Below are positions 47,664-56,796 of a DNA stretch of 64,000 bases, one piece after another (the stretch's first letter is position 1; each line of letters starts with the position of its first letter). The position numbers were made by a program, and so were the translations under genes. The DNA comes from Haloferax marinum (GTDB taxonomy: Archaea > Halobacteriota > Halobacteria > Halobacteriales > Haloferacaceae), in the NCBI RefSeq assembly GCF_009674625.1, contig NZ_WKJQ01000001.1, positions 248,001 through 312,000 of the forward strand, read 5' to 3'. A model generated the notes under the pieces. The model saw only the letters and a list, made by a program, of their open reading frames with translations. It was not told the DNA's origin and made no database searches.

Positions 47664-48956
47664 ATGGAACTCAGCATCGTCGGCAGTGGGTACGTCGGAA
47701 CGACGCTCGCGGCGTGTTTCGCTGACCTCGGCCACGACGTAGTGAACGTCGATATCGACGAGGATATCGTCGAATCGCTCAACGCCGGAGCGGCACCGAT
47801 TCACGAACCCGGACTCGACGAACTCGTCGAACGGTACGCCGGTGACCGACTGCGAGCGACGACCGACTACGACGAGATTCTCGACACCGACGCGACGTTC
47901 CTCGCCCTGCCGACACCTTCGAACGAGGATGGAAGCATCGACCTCAGAGCGATGCAGGCGGCGGCAGACGCACTCGGTGAGACCCTCTCGAAGAAGGACG
48001 GATACCACCTCGTCGTCACCAAGAGTACCGTCACACCGACGACGACCGAGGAAGTCATCGCTCCGCGAATCGAAGAGGCGTCCGGCAAGACCGTCGGCGA
48101 GGAGTTCGACGTCGGGATGAACCCCGAGTTCCTGCGCGAGGGAACTGCAGTCGAAGATTTCCTCGACCCCGACAAAATCGTCCTCGGCGCCAACACCGAC
48201 CGGGCGTTCGACCTGCTGGACGAGATTTTTGCACCACTCGTCGAGCGGGCCGACGACCCCGCAGTCGTTCGGACGGGCATCCGAGAAGCCGAGATGATAA
48301 AGTACGCCAACAACGCCTTCCTCGCGTCGAAGATTAGCCTCGCAAACGACCTCGCGAACATCTGCAAAGAGTTCGGTGTCGATTCGTACGAAGTCCTCGA
48401 AGCCATCGGCCTCGACTCGCGCATCGGGTCGTCGTTCCTCGCTGCTGGCCTCGGATGGGGTGGGTCGTGCTTCCCGAAAGATACGGCCGCTATCATCGCC
48501 GCCGCTCGCTCTCGTGGATACGAACCGCGTCTCTTGCAGGCCGCCGTCGACGTCAACGACCAGCAACCACTTCGGATGCTCGACCTGCTCGAAGACCGAT
48601 TCGACCCCGCCGGGAAGCGAGTCGCCGTCCTCGGCCTGTCGTTCAAGCCAGGGACCGACGACATCCGCGAATCGCGTGCAATCCCACTCATCGACGCACT
48701 TCTCGACGCCGGTGCGACCGTCGTCGGCTACGACCCTGTCGCCACCGACAACATGCGCGAGAAGTTCCCCGATATCGAGTACACGTCGACGGCCGCCGCC
48801 GCTCTCGAAGACGCTGACGCTGCGCTCGTCGCCACTGACTGGGACGAGTTCGCCGCACTCGACGACGAGTTCGACGAGATGCGTGAGCGAGTCGTCATCG
48901 ACGGTCGTCGCATCGTGACACGCCGCGACGGTCTCGACTACGAGTCACTCGTCTGA
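47664..48956 (+). CDS. aglM: UDP-glucose 6-dehydrogenase (AglM)
   Basis: A 430-residue NAD-dependent dehydrogenase oxidising UDP-glucose to UDP-glucuronate for N-glycan hexuronic acids. NAD motif SIVGSGYVGTTLAACFADLG at the start; catalytic Cys269 in GLGWGGSCFPKD; the linker helix and the C-terminal VLGLSFKPGTDDIRES are typical. It works after AglF, which makes UDP-glucose. Converges with aglB; the gap holds two tandem repeats. In Haloferax volcanii aglM also lies next to aglB. Confidence 0.95.
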   Translation: MELSIVGSGYVGTTLAACFADLGHDVVNVDIDEDIVESLNAGAAPIHEPGLDELVERYAGDRLRATTDYDEILDTDATFLALPTPSNEDGSIDLRAMQAAADALGETLSKKDGYHLVVTKSTVTPTTTEEVIAPRIEEASGKTVGEEFDVGMNPEFLREGTAVEDFLDPDKIVLGANTDRAFDLLDEIFAPLVERADDPAVVRTGIREAEMIKYANNAFLASKISLANDLANICKEFGVDSYEVLEAIGLDSRIGSSFLAAGLGWGGSCFPKDTAAIIAAARSRGYEPRLLQAAVDVNDQQPLRMLDLLEDRFDPAGKRVAVLGLSFKPGTDDIRESRAIPLIDALLDAGATVVGYDPVATDNMREKFPDIEYTSTAAAALEDADAALVATDWDEFAALDDEFDEMRERVVIDGRRIVTRRDGLDYESLV

Positions 48957-49005
48957 ACGGCCCCGACTCCGAACCATTCGTCTGAACGCACCCGACTCCG
49001 AACCG
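48948..49005. repeat. Tandem 29-bp duplication over the aglM stop codon
   Basis: Copies 48948-48976 and 48977-49005 share TCGTCTGAACG and CCCGACTCCGAACC with about four differences. The first copy contains the last codons and the TGA of aglM, so the second is a copy of the gene's own 3' end. Confidence 0.85.
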
Positions 49006-49120
49006 GCCCCCTGAATCCCCGGCCGTTCTGAACGCCACTTTCTTCGAACGTTTTCGACGACGACTGCTGGGTTCCGAAATAGACGACTCTACTCAGCTCT
49101 GCGCATCGCAGCCCTCGTCA

Positions 49121-49163
49121 CTATGGAGAGAGCCACTATGGAGAGAGCCACTATGGAGAGAGC
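49121..49163. repeat. Three tandem copies of a 15-bp unit
   Basis: The unit CTATGGAGAGAGCCA occurs at 49121-49135, 49136-49150 and, losing its last two bases, 49151-49163. It lies in the gap between the converging aglM and aglB genes, 57 bases from the aglB stop. The rest of this 263-base gap has no gene. Confidence 0.9.
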
Positions 49164-49219
49164 GTGGCCACTTCGTCGGTAGTGGCCAAAAGAAAGTACC
49201 GTGAAACTGCGTGTCCGCG

Positions 49220-52200
49220 TTACGCGGCGACGGCAGTCGAAACCGCAGTAGAGTCGACGTAGTTCGATTCGTTCGAAGCCGAGTCGTCGGACGACTGCTC
49301 AGTGAACGTCAGTTCCTGCTCACTGCGTTCGAGCGTGACGTCGACAGTGCCAGCTTCAGCACCGTTGACGAGGCCCTCGTCGACGCTGACGTTCTGTGCT
49401 TGGTAGGTGACGATGGTGCTGTTCCCTTCGAACGACGTCGGGCCAGTGAACGTGTAGTCGCCCGTCGCACGGACGCTCACGTTGGTGTAGCCGTTTTCGG
49501 GACCGTAGTCGTCGTAGCCGGTCGTCGAGTACGGCAGCGTCATCGTGAACTCTCCGTCTTCGTTCGTCTGGACGTGCTGGACGTAGGTGAACGTCGTGTT
49601 CGTCGTCAGATCACGCATCTCGACACGTGCAGTCACGTTCGAGTTAGCCGGGGCACCACTGCCTTCGACCGTCGCACCGGGGACTCGCTCGAACGTCTTG
49701 ACCCACGCTGGGTTGTTGCCGAGGAGGACCTGTGGTTGGATGCCGTAGGTGTTGCCCGCGCGGATGAGCGAGTTCTGGTAGGAACTGGAGCGAAGTGCCG
49801 AACTGTTCGACGACTTCACGAGGCGGTAGTGGTCGAGCGCCTCGACGCGCTCTTCGGGGAACGTGCCGACGCCACCGATCTGCGAGCTTCCGTCGGTTTC
49901 GACGTACTCCTCGGCGGCGCTCATGTTGTCGAACGTCTTGATAGGCTGGCCGTCTGCCGGCGTCACCTTGAACGTCACCTCACCGTCGGTGGACGTGCGT
50001 TCGTCCCAGTCGACGACGACTGGCGATGGGTCACGAGCACTCCCGTGGAACTTGTAGAGACGCACCATCAGGCTCTCGTAGTAGCGCTGGTCGTTGACGT
50101 TCGTCGCGGAGGCGACTCGTTCCTGGCCGTTCTGTTCTTGAAGCCGGTACATCCGGTCGTAGAAGTCCGTCGTGGAGACGTTGGACTCGTCGTACCAGAC
50201 CGTCGGTGCGCCGAACTTCGACTCGGTCGAGACCATCTGCCAGTCGACCATGACGTAGCGAGTGTCGTCGCCTTCGCCGTCGTCACCCATGGAGGTGAGG
50301 ACGTCTTTGGCCTGCTGTTCGTCAGGTGCGAGGAGGTAGTTCGCCGCCTCCGCCGCGCCACCCTGGAACGGGTTGGCGTTCGGGATGCGTTCACCGAGGA
50401 CCGTAATCCAGTGACCGTAGTCCCACCACGACATCACGCCGTAGGAACCGTCTGGATAGTCGAAGTCGTCTGCGTACTTGTACGTCCCGTAGTACTCCAT
50501 CTGGTTCGACGCACCGCCGAACTCACCTTCTTCGGGAGTGTTAGTCTGCATCCATCCGAGCGTTTCGTCCCACTGGGTGACGGTGCCTGGCCCAGTTTGA
50601 GACGCCTGCATGGCCGTCTGAGACGTGCCACCGTTACCGAGTTGAATCGGAACGATGAGGACTGGCGTGAGGATGAGGAGGACGGCGAAGGCTACTGCCG
50701 CGACCTGCCCGTACGAGACGTCGTCGAGTCGGTCGACGTTGGCGAGGCCGATGAAGTCGATGCCGAGTGCCTCACGGAGGAGGTACGCGTTCATCACCGC
50801 GACGACCACTGCGAGGTAGTAGTTGAAACGAACCTGCGTGAAGGCGGCAGACGTCATGATGGCCGCCCAGACGAGGATGAACAGGTGTTCACTCTCGTAG
50901 TCTGCTTGCATCACTGCACCCACGATGAGGGCAGTGACGATACCGAGACTGACGAGCGAGGATTCGAGTCCGAGTACTGCGCCGATTCCTGCCGGAAGGG
51001 CTGGAATGAGGAAGAGGACGCCGATGAGGGCGATGCTCCCGGCGACGTACCCGAGTTTTCGAGTGTCGCCATCACGGACGAGTGGCTTGGCGACGAACCA
51101 GATTGCCGCCACGACACCCGTGAAGAACGTGAACCCGTACTCGGACATGATGCGGTCGACCGCCGTCAGACCGCTCGCTTGGAGAATGTTCGCTGCGAGG
51201 AACGGTTGTGCCTCACCGATGGTACGGGTCGCTGCACCGGCGCTGAACCCGACCGTCCGGAGGAAGTTGCGTGCAATCGAACCGAAGACGTTCGGGAGGA
51301 CGAGCGAGAACAACACCAGACCGACGAGCATGATGCCGCCGACTGCTGCTGGGTAGTATCGGTCGTCGACGTCGTTCGACTCCCACCAGCGAGCGAGTGC
51401 GGCGAGGAACACCGCACCCAGTCCGACGCCGAAGGAGAACAGCGGTTGCAGGAAGCCGAAGTCGGTCACACCGAACGTCATCTCTTCGAGCGGGACGAAC
51501 ATCAGCACACCCGTGACCACCATCGAGACAGCACCGACGAATGCGGCGTGCTCGGGTGACCGTCCACGAGCGTAGTCGGAGACCATCTTCAAGACCAAGA
51601 AGAGGCCGAAGATACCGACCAGGAGGATGCCCGGTGGCCACGACCACATGTAGATGGCCGTCGCGACACCGGCGAGCGCGGACCACATCAGTGGCTCGCG
51701 GAGTGCGTCGAAATCACGGGCTTCGACGAGTTCCCAGACGGGTTTCTCTCGGTCGGCAACCGTGAGGGCGACCATGATTGCGAGGACGGCGAAGCCCATG
51801 AAGAACGGTTCTGCGATGTTGTGGTCTGCGAATCCGACGAGCCCACGCCGGAGGAACGTTCCGGGGAGGAGCATCAAGATGACTGCGCCGAAGAGGCCAC
51901 CGAGACGGCCACCGAGACGCTTTCCGATGAGGTACGTCGGGATGGCGATTAGTGCCCCGAAGACGGCGGGAGCGACCAAGAGCGTCTTTGCGACGAGGTC
52001 GGCCGACGGACTCCCGAGTCCGACGACGAGTGCTGCAGTCGCGACGATTTGGTCGTAAATCGTCCCGAACTGGCCTGCTGTTCGACCGAATGGGAACTCG
52101 GTCCACGGGTCGAACGGCATCGTAGTCGGCCAGTTCCGGACGGTGTATTCCACCTGGCGGAGGTGATACCAGGCGTCGTTTCCTGAGAAGAACACCGACC

Positions 52201-52339
52201 CATCTCGAATGAACGCGTCGTAACTGCGGAGGCGTATCCACAGCATGACGAGGACGATAGTCGAGAGGACCGGTATGTGATACCAGTCGCGAGCGAGATC
52301 CGCTACGGAGGGCGAATGCTCTTGTTGCTCGTCGCTCAT
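49220..52339 (-). CDS. aglB: Dolichyl-phosphooligosaccharide-protein glycotransferase (AglB)
   Basis: A 1039-residue oligosaccharyltransferase that moves the finished glycan from dolichyl phosphate to Asn-X-Ser/Thr sites outside the cell. About 13 membrane helices (residues 20-565) carry the metal and acceptor loops: GNDAWYH with Asp55 and FADHNIAE with Asp172-His173-Asn174. The extracellular domain has the WWDYG motif at 638-642, followed by Ig-like domains to the acidic C-terminus. ATG at complement 52337-52339, with CTTATGAA about 27 bases ahead (leaderless). It is divergent from aglG. Confidence 0.97.
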   Translation of the reverse strand: MSDEQQEHSPSVADLARDWYHIPVLSTIVLVMLWIRLRSYDAFIRDGSVFFSGNDAWYHLRQVEYTVRNWPTTMPFDPWTEFPFGRTAGQFGTIYDQIVATAALVVGLGSPSADLVAKTLLVAPAVFGALIAIPTYLIGKRLGGRLGGLFGAVILMLLPGTFLRRGLVGFADHNIAEPFFMGFAVLAIMVALTVADREKPVWELVEARDFDALREPLMWSALAGVATAIYMWSWPPGILLVGIFGLFLVLKMVSDYARGRSPEHAAFVGAVSMVVTGVLMFVPLEEMTFGVTDFGFLQPLFSFGVGLGAVFLAALARWWESNDVDDRYYPAAVGGIMLVGLVLFSLVLPNVFGSIARNFLRTVGFSAGAATRTIGEAQPFLAANILQASGLTAVDRIMSEYGFTFFTGVVAAIWFVAKPLVRDGDTRKLGYVAGSIALIGVLFLIPALPAGIGAVLGLESSLVSLGIVTALIVGAVMQADYESEHLFILVWAAIMTSAAFTQVRFNYYLAVVVAVMNAYLLREALGIDFIGLANVDRLDDVSYGQVAAVAFAVLLILTPVLIVPIQLGNGGTSQTAMQASQTGPGTVTQWDETLGWMQTNTPEEGEFGGASNQMEYYGTYKYADDFDYPDGSYGVMSWWDYGHWITVLGERIPNANPFQGGAAEAANYLLAPDEQQAKDVLTSMGDDGEGDDTRYVMVDWQMVSTESKFGAPTVWYDESNVSTTDFYDRMYRLQEQNGQERVASATNVNDQRYYESLMVRLYKFHGSARDPSPVVVDWDERTSTDGEVTFKVTPADGQPIKTFDNMSAAEEYVETDGSSQIGGVGTFPEERVEALDHYRLVKSSNSSALRSSSYQNSLIRAGNTYGIQPQVLLGNNPAWVKTFERVPGATVEGSGAPANSNVTARVEMRDLTTNTTFTYVQHVQTNEDGEFTMTLPYSTTGYDDYGPENGYTNVSVRATGDYTFTGPTSFEGNSTIVTYQAQNVSVDEGLVNGAEAGTVDVTLERSEQELTFTEQSSDDSASNESNYVDSTAVSTAVAA

Positions 52340-52453
52340 TGTGCCAAACAACTGTTAAGCTGTTCATAAGCCTTGTGATAGGGTATTTCGAGGGAAACGG
52401 TTGGCTCGGTTGAAAGACAATGCTTATTCGACACTCGTCGGTAACTCCGACTC

Positions 52454-53395
52454 ATGAAAGTCTCCGTCGTGGTCTGTACGTACTCGATGGAACGGTACGG
52501 GTCGTTCTCCGAGACTGTCGAGAGCGTCCTCGAACAGACCTACGAACCCCTCGAAGTCGTCATCGTCGTCGATGGAAACGAGGAGGTGTTCGCTCGCGTC
52601 GAAGACGACTTCGGTGATATCGACGACGTCGTGCTCCACATCAACGACGAGAACCGCGGTATCTCCTACAGCCGAACGAAAGGTGCCGAACTCGCCTCCG
52701 GTGACGTCGTCGCGATGATAGACGACGACGCGACTGCCGAACCGGACTGGATAGCGAAACTCGTCCAGACCTACGAGGAGAACCCCGAAGCCGTCGCTGT
52801 CGGCGGTCACGTCGTCCCCGACTGGGTCGCCCGCAAACCCGACTTCTTCCCCGAGGAATTCTACTGGCTCGTCGGCTGCGACGAACGCGGATTCGGTGAG
52901 CACATGGATGAGGTCCGGAACACCTACGGTTCGAACATCTCCTTCAAGCGCGACGTCTTCCTCGAAGCCGGTGGCTACGACACGAACACCGGTCGAAAAG
53001 GTGACAAACACGTCCAAGCTCACGAGGCCCCGGTCTGTATCCGAATCTACAACAACACCGGCAAGCGCGTCATCTACAACAAAGAGGCCCGCGTGAACCA
53101 CAAACTGTTCGAGTACCGGACAGAGTTCGACTGGCTCGTCTTCCGGTCGTTCTGGCAGGGCTACTCGAAGCGTGTGATGGACCTCCTGTACCCCGAGGCG
53201 TCGGGCGACAAGAACGACTATCTGCGTGACTTGATGCTCGTCTACGTCGTCGACCGACTCAAGAACCTCGTCAAAGACCCGTCGATGGCGAAGGTTCAAC
53301 AGTTGATTGCCATCTTCGTCTTTACTGCGGCGGTCGGGTTCGGATACGTCTACGGGTTGTTGACGCCGAATCTGGTGGAGAAGACGAACCGCTGA
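52454..53395 (+). CDS. aglG: Glycosyltransferase AglG
   Basis: A 313-residue GT2 glycosyltransferase. The start MKVSVVVCTYSMERYGSF and the motifs VVIVVDGNEE, NDENRGISYSRTKGAEL and MIDDDATAEPDWI (DxD) match Haloferax AglG, which adds the second sugar, a hexuronic acid, to dolichyl-phosphate-glucose. One or two hydrophobic segments near the C-terminus (QQLIAIFVFTAAVGFGYVYG) anchor it to the inner face of the membrane. It is divergent from aglB (114-base gap) and just upstream of the GT4 gene. Confidence 0.9.
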   Translation: MKVSVVVCTYSMERYGSFSETVESVLEQTYEPLEVVIVVDGNEEVFARVEDDFGDIDDVVLHINDENRGISYSRTKGAELASGDVVAMIDDDATAEPDWIAKLVQTYEENPEAVAVGGHVVPDWVARKPDFFPEEFYWLVGCDERGFGEHMDEVRNTYGSNISFKRDVFLEAGGYDTNTGRKGDKHVQAHEAPVCIRIYNNTGKRVIYNKEARVNHKLFEYRTEFDWLVFRSFWQGYSKRVMDLLYPEASGDKNDYLRDLMLVYVVDRLKNLVKDPSMAKVQQLIAIFVFTAAVGFGYVYGLLTPNLVEKTNR

Positions 53396-53452
53396 CACTC
53401 GACAATGTCTATAAACACGCCACATCAAAACCCAGGTTCGGAAGAGTCACCG

Positions 53453-54640
53453 ATGCATATTCTATACTACCTCAATCAGTTTCCGAAGATATCCGAGACA
53501 TTCGTGTTGAACGAAATTCGAGAGTTGCAGAGGCTCGGCCATCGGGTTACTGTGGTTTCGCTCAAGGATGCTGAAACGGACATAATCCACGACGAGTTCG
53601 AGGAGTTGGACATCGATATTCACTACATCTCTTACCCTTCTGCCAGGGATATTGTCTCACTTGCAACCTACCTGCCCCGCCTCCCTGCAGCACGTTTTGG
53701 AGACGGTGCACGTGCCATAACTCGTCGGCTGGCGATTCGCTATCTGTTCTTGAGAACACTTCAAGTCGTCTCATCTCTCGATACGACTCCCGATCTGATC
53801 CACTCACACTTCCTAGATTGGCCGAAACACGCTGCTGCTGCAGTATCGGACCTCGTTTCAATCCCATTTACTGTAACAGCCCATGCGTTCGGACTCTTTC
53901 GCGACATCAACATTGACGGGACCACTTCGTTGTTGAACCAGGCCACTGCAGTGGTTACTATTTCTGAATATAACCAGGATTACATCGAAGAGACGTTCCA
54001 CACCGATACACCTGTACACGTAATTCACACAGGGATTCGTCCTGACAAATTTTCTGGGTCAGTGGATGCTGGTGAAGCAACGACCATTCTCTCTGTGTGC
54101 CGGTTTGTAGAAAAGAAGGGAATCGAGTACTCACTCCGTGCTATTTCTGAACTCGTCGATAACCACCCCGAAATCACGTATCACCTCATCGGTTCGGGAG
54201 AATTGGAGACCGAACTTCGACAACTCTGCTCCGAACTAGAAATCGAAGACAACGTGATGTTTTTAGGATCAGTCAGCGACGAGCGTCTACTTGATGAACT
54301 CTCTTCTTGTGGTATCTTCGTCTTACCTTGTGTGATTGCCTCTGATGGTGACCGGGATGGGATCCCAGTGGTGTTGATGGAGGCGATGGCAATGCAACGA
54401 CCCGTCGTGACGACGAACGTGTCTGGGATAACTGAACTCGTGTCCGACGAAGTCAACGGATTAGTTGTCCCTCCTCGTGACGCTGCAACACTCGCGACAG
54501 CGATCGACGATTTACTGGCTGACGACGAAAGACGTCGTGAGTTCGGGAAAATGGGCCGCGAAAAAGTCGTCGAGTCGTTCGACATCCGGAAGCAGAGTCG
54601 GGTTCTGCTGGACCTCTTTACGTCTCTAGTTCAGCAGTAG
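53453..54640 (+). CDS. GT4-family glycosyltransferase
   Basis: A 395-residue GT-B enzyme of family GT4 (WcaL/AmsK-like). N-terminal LYYLNQFPKISETFVLNEI is characteristic. The donor site is in SVCRFVEKKGIEYSLRAI, FLGSVSDERLLDEL, and GDRDGIPVVLMEAMAMQRPV with the acidic E-x7-E pattern. The ATG at 53453 is the family-like start; an ATG at 53405 would add 16 residues of low-complexity sequence. Codon composition is clearly more AT-rich than aglG just before it. It has no counterpart by this name in the known Haloferax volcanii pathway, so a different sugar is probably added. Confidence 0.82.
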   Translation: MHILYYLNQFPKISETFVLNEIRELQRLGHRVTVVSLKDAETDIIHDEFEELDIDIHYISYPSARDIVSLATYLPRLPAARFGDGARAITRRLAIRYLFLRTLQVVSSLDTTPDLIHSHFLDWPKHAAAAVSDLVSIPFTVTAHAFGLFRDINIDGTTSLLNQATAVVTISEYNQDYIEETFHTDTPVHVIHTGIRPDKFSGSVDAGEATTILSVCRFVEKKGIEYSLRAISELVDNHPEITYHLIGSGELETELRQLCSELEIEDNVMFLGSVSDERLLDELSSCGIFVLPCVIASDGDRDGIPVVLMEAMAMQRPVVTTNVSGITELVSDEVNGLVVPPRDAATLATAIDDLLADDERRREFGKMGREKVVESFDIRKQSRVLLDLFTSLVQQ

Positions 54641-54652
54641 TTCCTTTCAGTT

Positions 54653-55372
54653 TTATTCGGCTAGTTGTTTCAGCCGTTTTTCTGCCTCGTCTCTGTCCTC
54701 CGGATACCCGATATCCATCCGCCATCCGTCGATGCGGATGGCGTCTATGGTGCGCCCAGAGCGGATGAGTAGGTCGATTGCCTCGCTGATCTCGTACTCA
54801 TTCCGGTTCGATGGCTGGACGAGGTGACACGCGTGGAAGATTGCAGGGGTGAACGTGTAGAACCCGGTCATCACTAGATTCGACGGAGGTTCTTCGGGTT
54901 TCTCTATGACTTCGGTGATCTCGCCGTAATCGTTCGTCACGCAGACCCCGTAGCGAGAGGCGTTGTCCCACTCGACCTCTTCGACGAGGAAAGCAGCATC
55001 AGCGCGGTCCTCCCGTTGTCGTTTGACGACGTCACCGAGGTTCGCGTTGAAGATGTTGTCACCGAGCATCAGCATGAAGTCCTCGTCGATGTGGTCTTCG
55101 ACTGTGAGGAGGGCGTGGGCGAGGCCCTTCTGTTCACGCTGGTGGGTGTACGTGATGGGAACGCCACGATACTCGTCGTCGTAGTGCTGAATGATGACTT
55201 CTTTTTTGTAACCGACTACGACGACGAGTTTGTCGGCACCGAGGTCGACAAGTTGGTCGAAACAGTGCGTGAGGATGGGTTTTCCGGCGACTTCGACCAT
55301 CCCTTTTGGCTTGTCTTCGGTAAGGGGGCGAAGGCGAGTGCCTTTGCCAGCGGCGAGAACTACTGCTTGCAT
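54653..55372 (-). CDS. aglF: Glucose-1-phosphate uridylyltransferase (AglF)
   Basis: A 239-residue sugar-1-phosphate nucleotidyltransferase, making UDP-glucose from UTP and glucose-1-phosphate for AglM. The signature LAAGKGTRLRPLTEDKPKGM is intact, with the metal-site segment FMLMLGDNIFNANLGD. From memory the sequence is very close to Haloferax volcanii AglF, one reason to place this genome near Haloferax. It is opposite in direction to aglG and the GT4 gene, with only 12 bases between the converging stops. Composition is closer to the rest of the genome than its AT-rich neighbours. Confidence 0.93.
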   Translation of the reverse strand: MQAVVLAAGKGTRLRPLTEDKPKGMVEVAGKPILTHCFDQLVDLGADKLVVVVGYKKEVIIQHYDDEYRGVPITYTHQREQKGLAHALLTVEDHIDEDFMLMLGDNIFNANLGDVVKRQREDRADAAFLVEEVEWDNASRYGVCVTNDYGEITEVIEKPEEPPSNLVMTGFYTFTPAIFHACHLVQPSNRNEYEISEAIDLLIRSGRTIDAIRIDGWRMDIGYPEDRDEAEKRLKQLAE

Positions 55373-55655
55373 ATTTCAGCGTTAATCTGTTGTGTGTATA
55401 TATCTTACTTTAAATTATTGTACATTTCTGTAGCTGGTAACCTGCGATTTGGCTCATCAAACGACATTTGGTTCGGGAGATAACAGAAATACCTCGGGAG
55501 ATGGTGAAGATTCCCCACCAACAGTTTCATATCTACAATGATTTTAGAATGAACTCACGAGTCTGAACGTTGTACAGGCTTGAGAGGAACTAGTGTCCCG
55601 AACTTGCCTGTTTGCTCAACCAAAATTGAGCGCACACGCAAAATCAGTCCCCATT
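55373..55655. other. AT-rich gap without a gene
   Basis: 283 AT-rich bases between aglF and a GT4 gene that points the same way (both on the minus strand). No coding frame with protein-like composition and no repeat was found. An aglF promoter is likely near the left end, where AT-rich TATATATCTTACTTTAAATT (55396-55415) lies about 30 bases ahead of the ATG. Confidence 0.4.
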
Positions 55656-56768
55656 TCAATTTCTATCACCAGTAAACGCTTTTTCATAGGCATCTACGAC
55701 AGACTCTAATGTGTGATTCTGTTGTATGTACCGTCGTGTATCACGACACATCTTCTCACGTGTGTCAACATCGCCAGCGATTTCTTTTACATCTTCTTTG
55801 AGCCTCTTCATCGAACCCGAGTGCCGACCAAGATTGTGTTCCTCGATTCTCCCATCAAACGCATATTTGAGCGAAATCACTGGTGTCCCAAAGCGCCATG
55901 CTTCGAGAAATGTATTAGGAAGTCCCTCAAAATCAGAAGTATTGACTAGTGCCTTAGCTCGCTTGAAATACTGATCAATTTCTCCAGGTTTAACAAACCC
56001 CTCGAAGTCTAAGTTCTCGACTTGTTGAGCCATTTTTTCTATCTCTTTGGCATACTCTGGGTCATCGTCATCTGGTGGGCCAATGAGAACGAATGACTCA
56101 TTCGGGATTGCTTTGCTTAACTCGATGAATCGCATCGGTCGTTTCTGCTTCTTGTCTAGTCTTCCTACCCACAAGACATATTCACGTTCTTCTGCAGGAA
56201 CGATTTCGGAATCAGGTGACAGTGAGTATCCATTCGTTATAATAGTTGATTCGATACCATGTTCGTCGTTGAGAACTGACCGTTGATGTGGTGTCTGCGC
56301 GATCACGTTGTCGGCTGATCGGATCGACTCAACGAATATTGTACGGTACAGTGGAGAAAACCGTTCAAGATGTTGTGGTTCGATATCTGCGTCATTCGAC
56401 ACCGAGTAGACGAAAGTGTAATTGAATAGTCTACAAAATGTTGACGCAAGAACGCAGAGGAAATCGTTTCCACGGACGAAGACTGAATCTGGTTCACATT
56501 CGTATATTGTTTTCCAGACAGCGGCTGTTTTTTTAGGTGCTCCAGAAACACCTCGAACGTCGGGGATTGTTTTCCAAACCTCGAACCCATCGATGGTTGT
56601 TTTTCGCTCCCCATCGTTAAAATTCCGTGTCACTAATGCAACCTCGTGGCCTCGTTCACGGAGCATTTTTGCAATCAGGTACTGTTGCCTTTCTGCCCCA
56701 CCTGCTCCTGACTCAAAGCCTGTGGACAAGAAATTGTGTATCTTTGGGGATAAAATGCAGATTTTCAT
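55656..56768 (-). CDS. GT4-family glycosyltransferase
   Basis: A 370-residue GT-B/GT4 enzyme, starting MKICILSPKIHNFLSTGFES with GGAERQQYLIAKMLRERGH in the acceptor domain. The donor domain has LWVGRLDKKQKRPMRFIEL, GFVKPGEIDQYFKRAKALVN and SDFEGLPNTFLEAWRFGTPV (E-x7-E type). Strongly AT-rich compared with the genome, suggesting transfer. It lies 28 bases downstream of the epimerase, in one transcript with it. The sugar donor is unknown; the partner epimerase suggests a galacturonate or related donor. Confidence 0.82.
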   Translation of the reverse strand: MKICILSPKIHNFLSTGFESGAGGAERQQYLIAKMLRERGHEVALVTRNFNDGERKTTIDGFEVWKTIPDVRGVSGAPKKTAAVWKTIYECEPDSVFVRGNDFLCVLASTFCRLFNYTFVYSVSNDADIEPQHLERFSPLYRTIFVESIRSADNVIAQTPHQRSVLNDEHGIESTIITNGYSLSPDSEIVPAEEREYVLWVGRLDKKQKRPMRFIELSKAIPNESFVLIGPPDDDDPEYAKEIEKMAQQVENLDFEGFVKPGEIDQYFKRAKALVNTSDFEGLPNTFLEAWRFGTPVISLKYAFDGRIEEHNLGRHSGSMKRLKEDVKEIAGDVDTREKMCRDTRRYIQQNHTLESVVDAYEKAFTGDRN

Positions 56769-56796
56769 ATTGTTGATGTGTGGTTTGGTGTGTGTT

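Noticed and set aside
49211..51559. 782-codon plus-strand open frame opposite aglB
   Set aside because: Antisense shadow of aglB; Arg/Val-rich and unlike any haloarchaeal protein.
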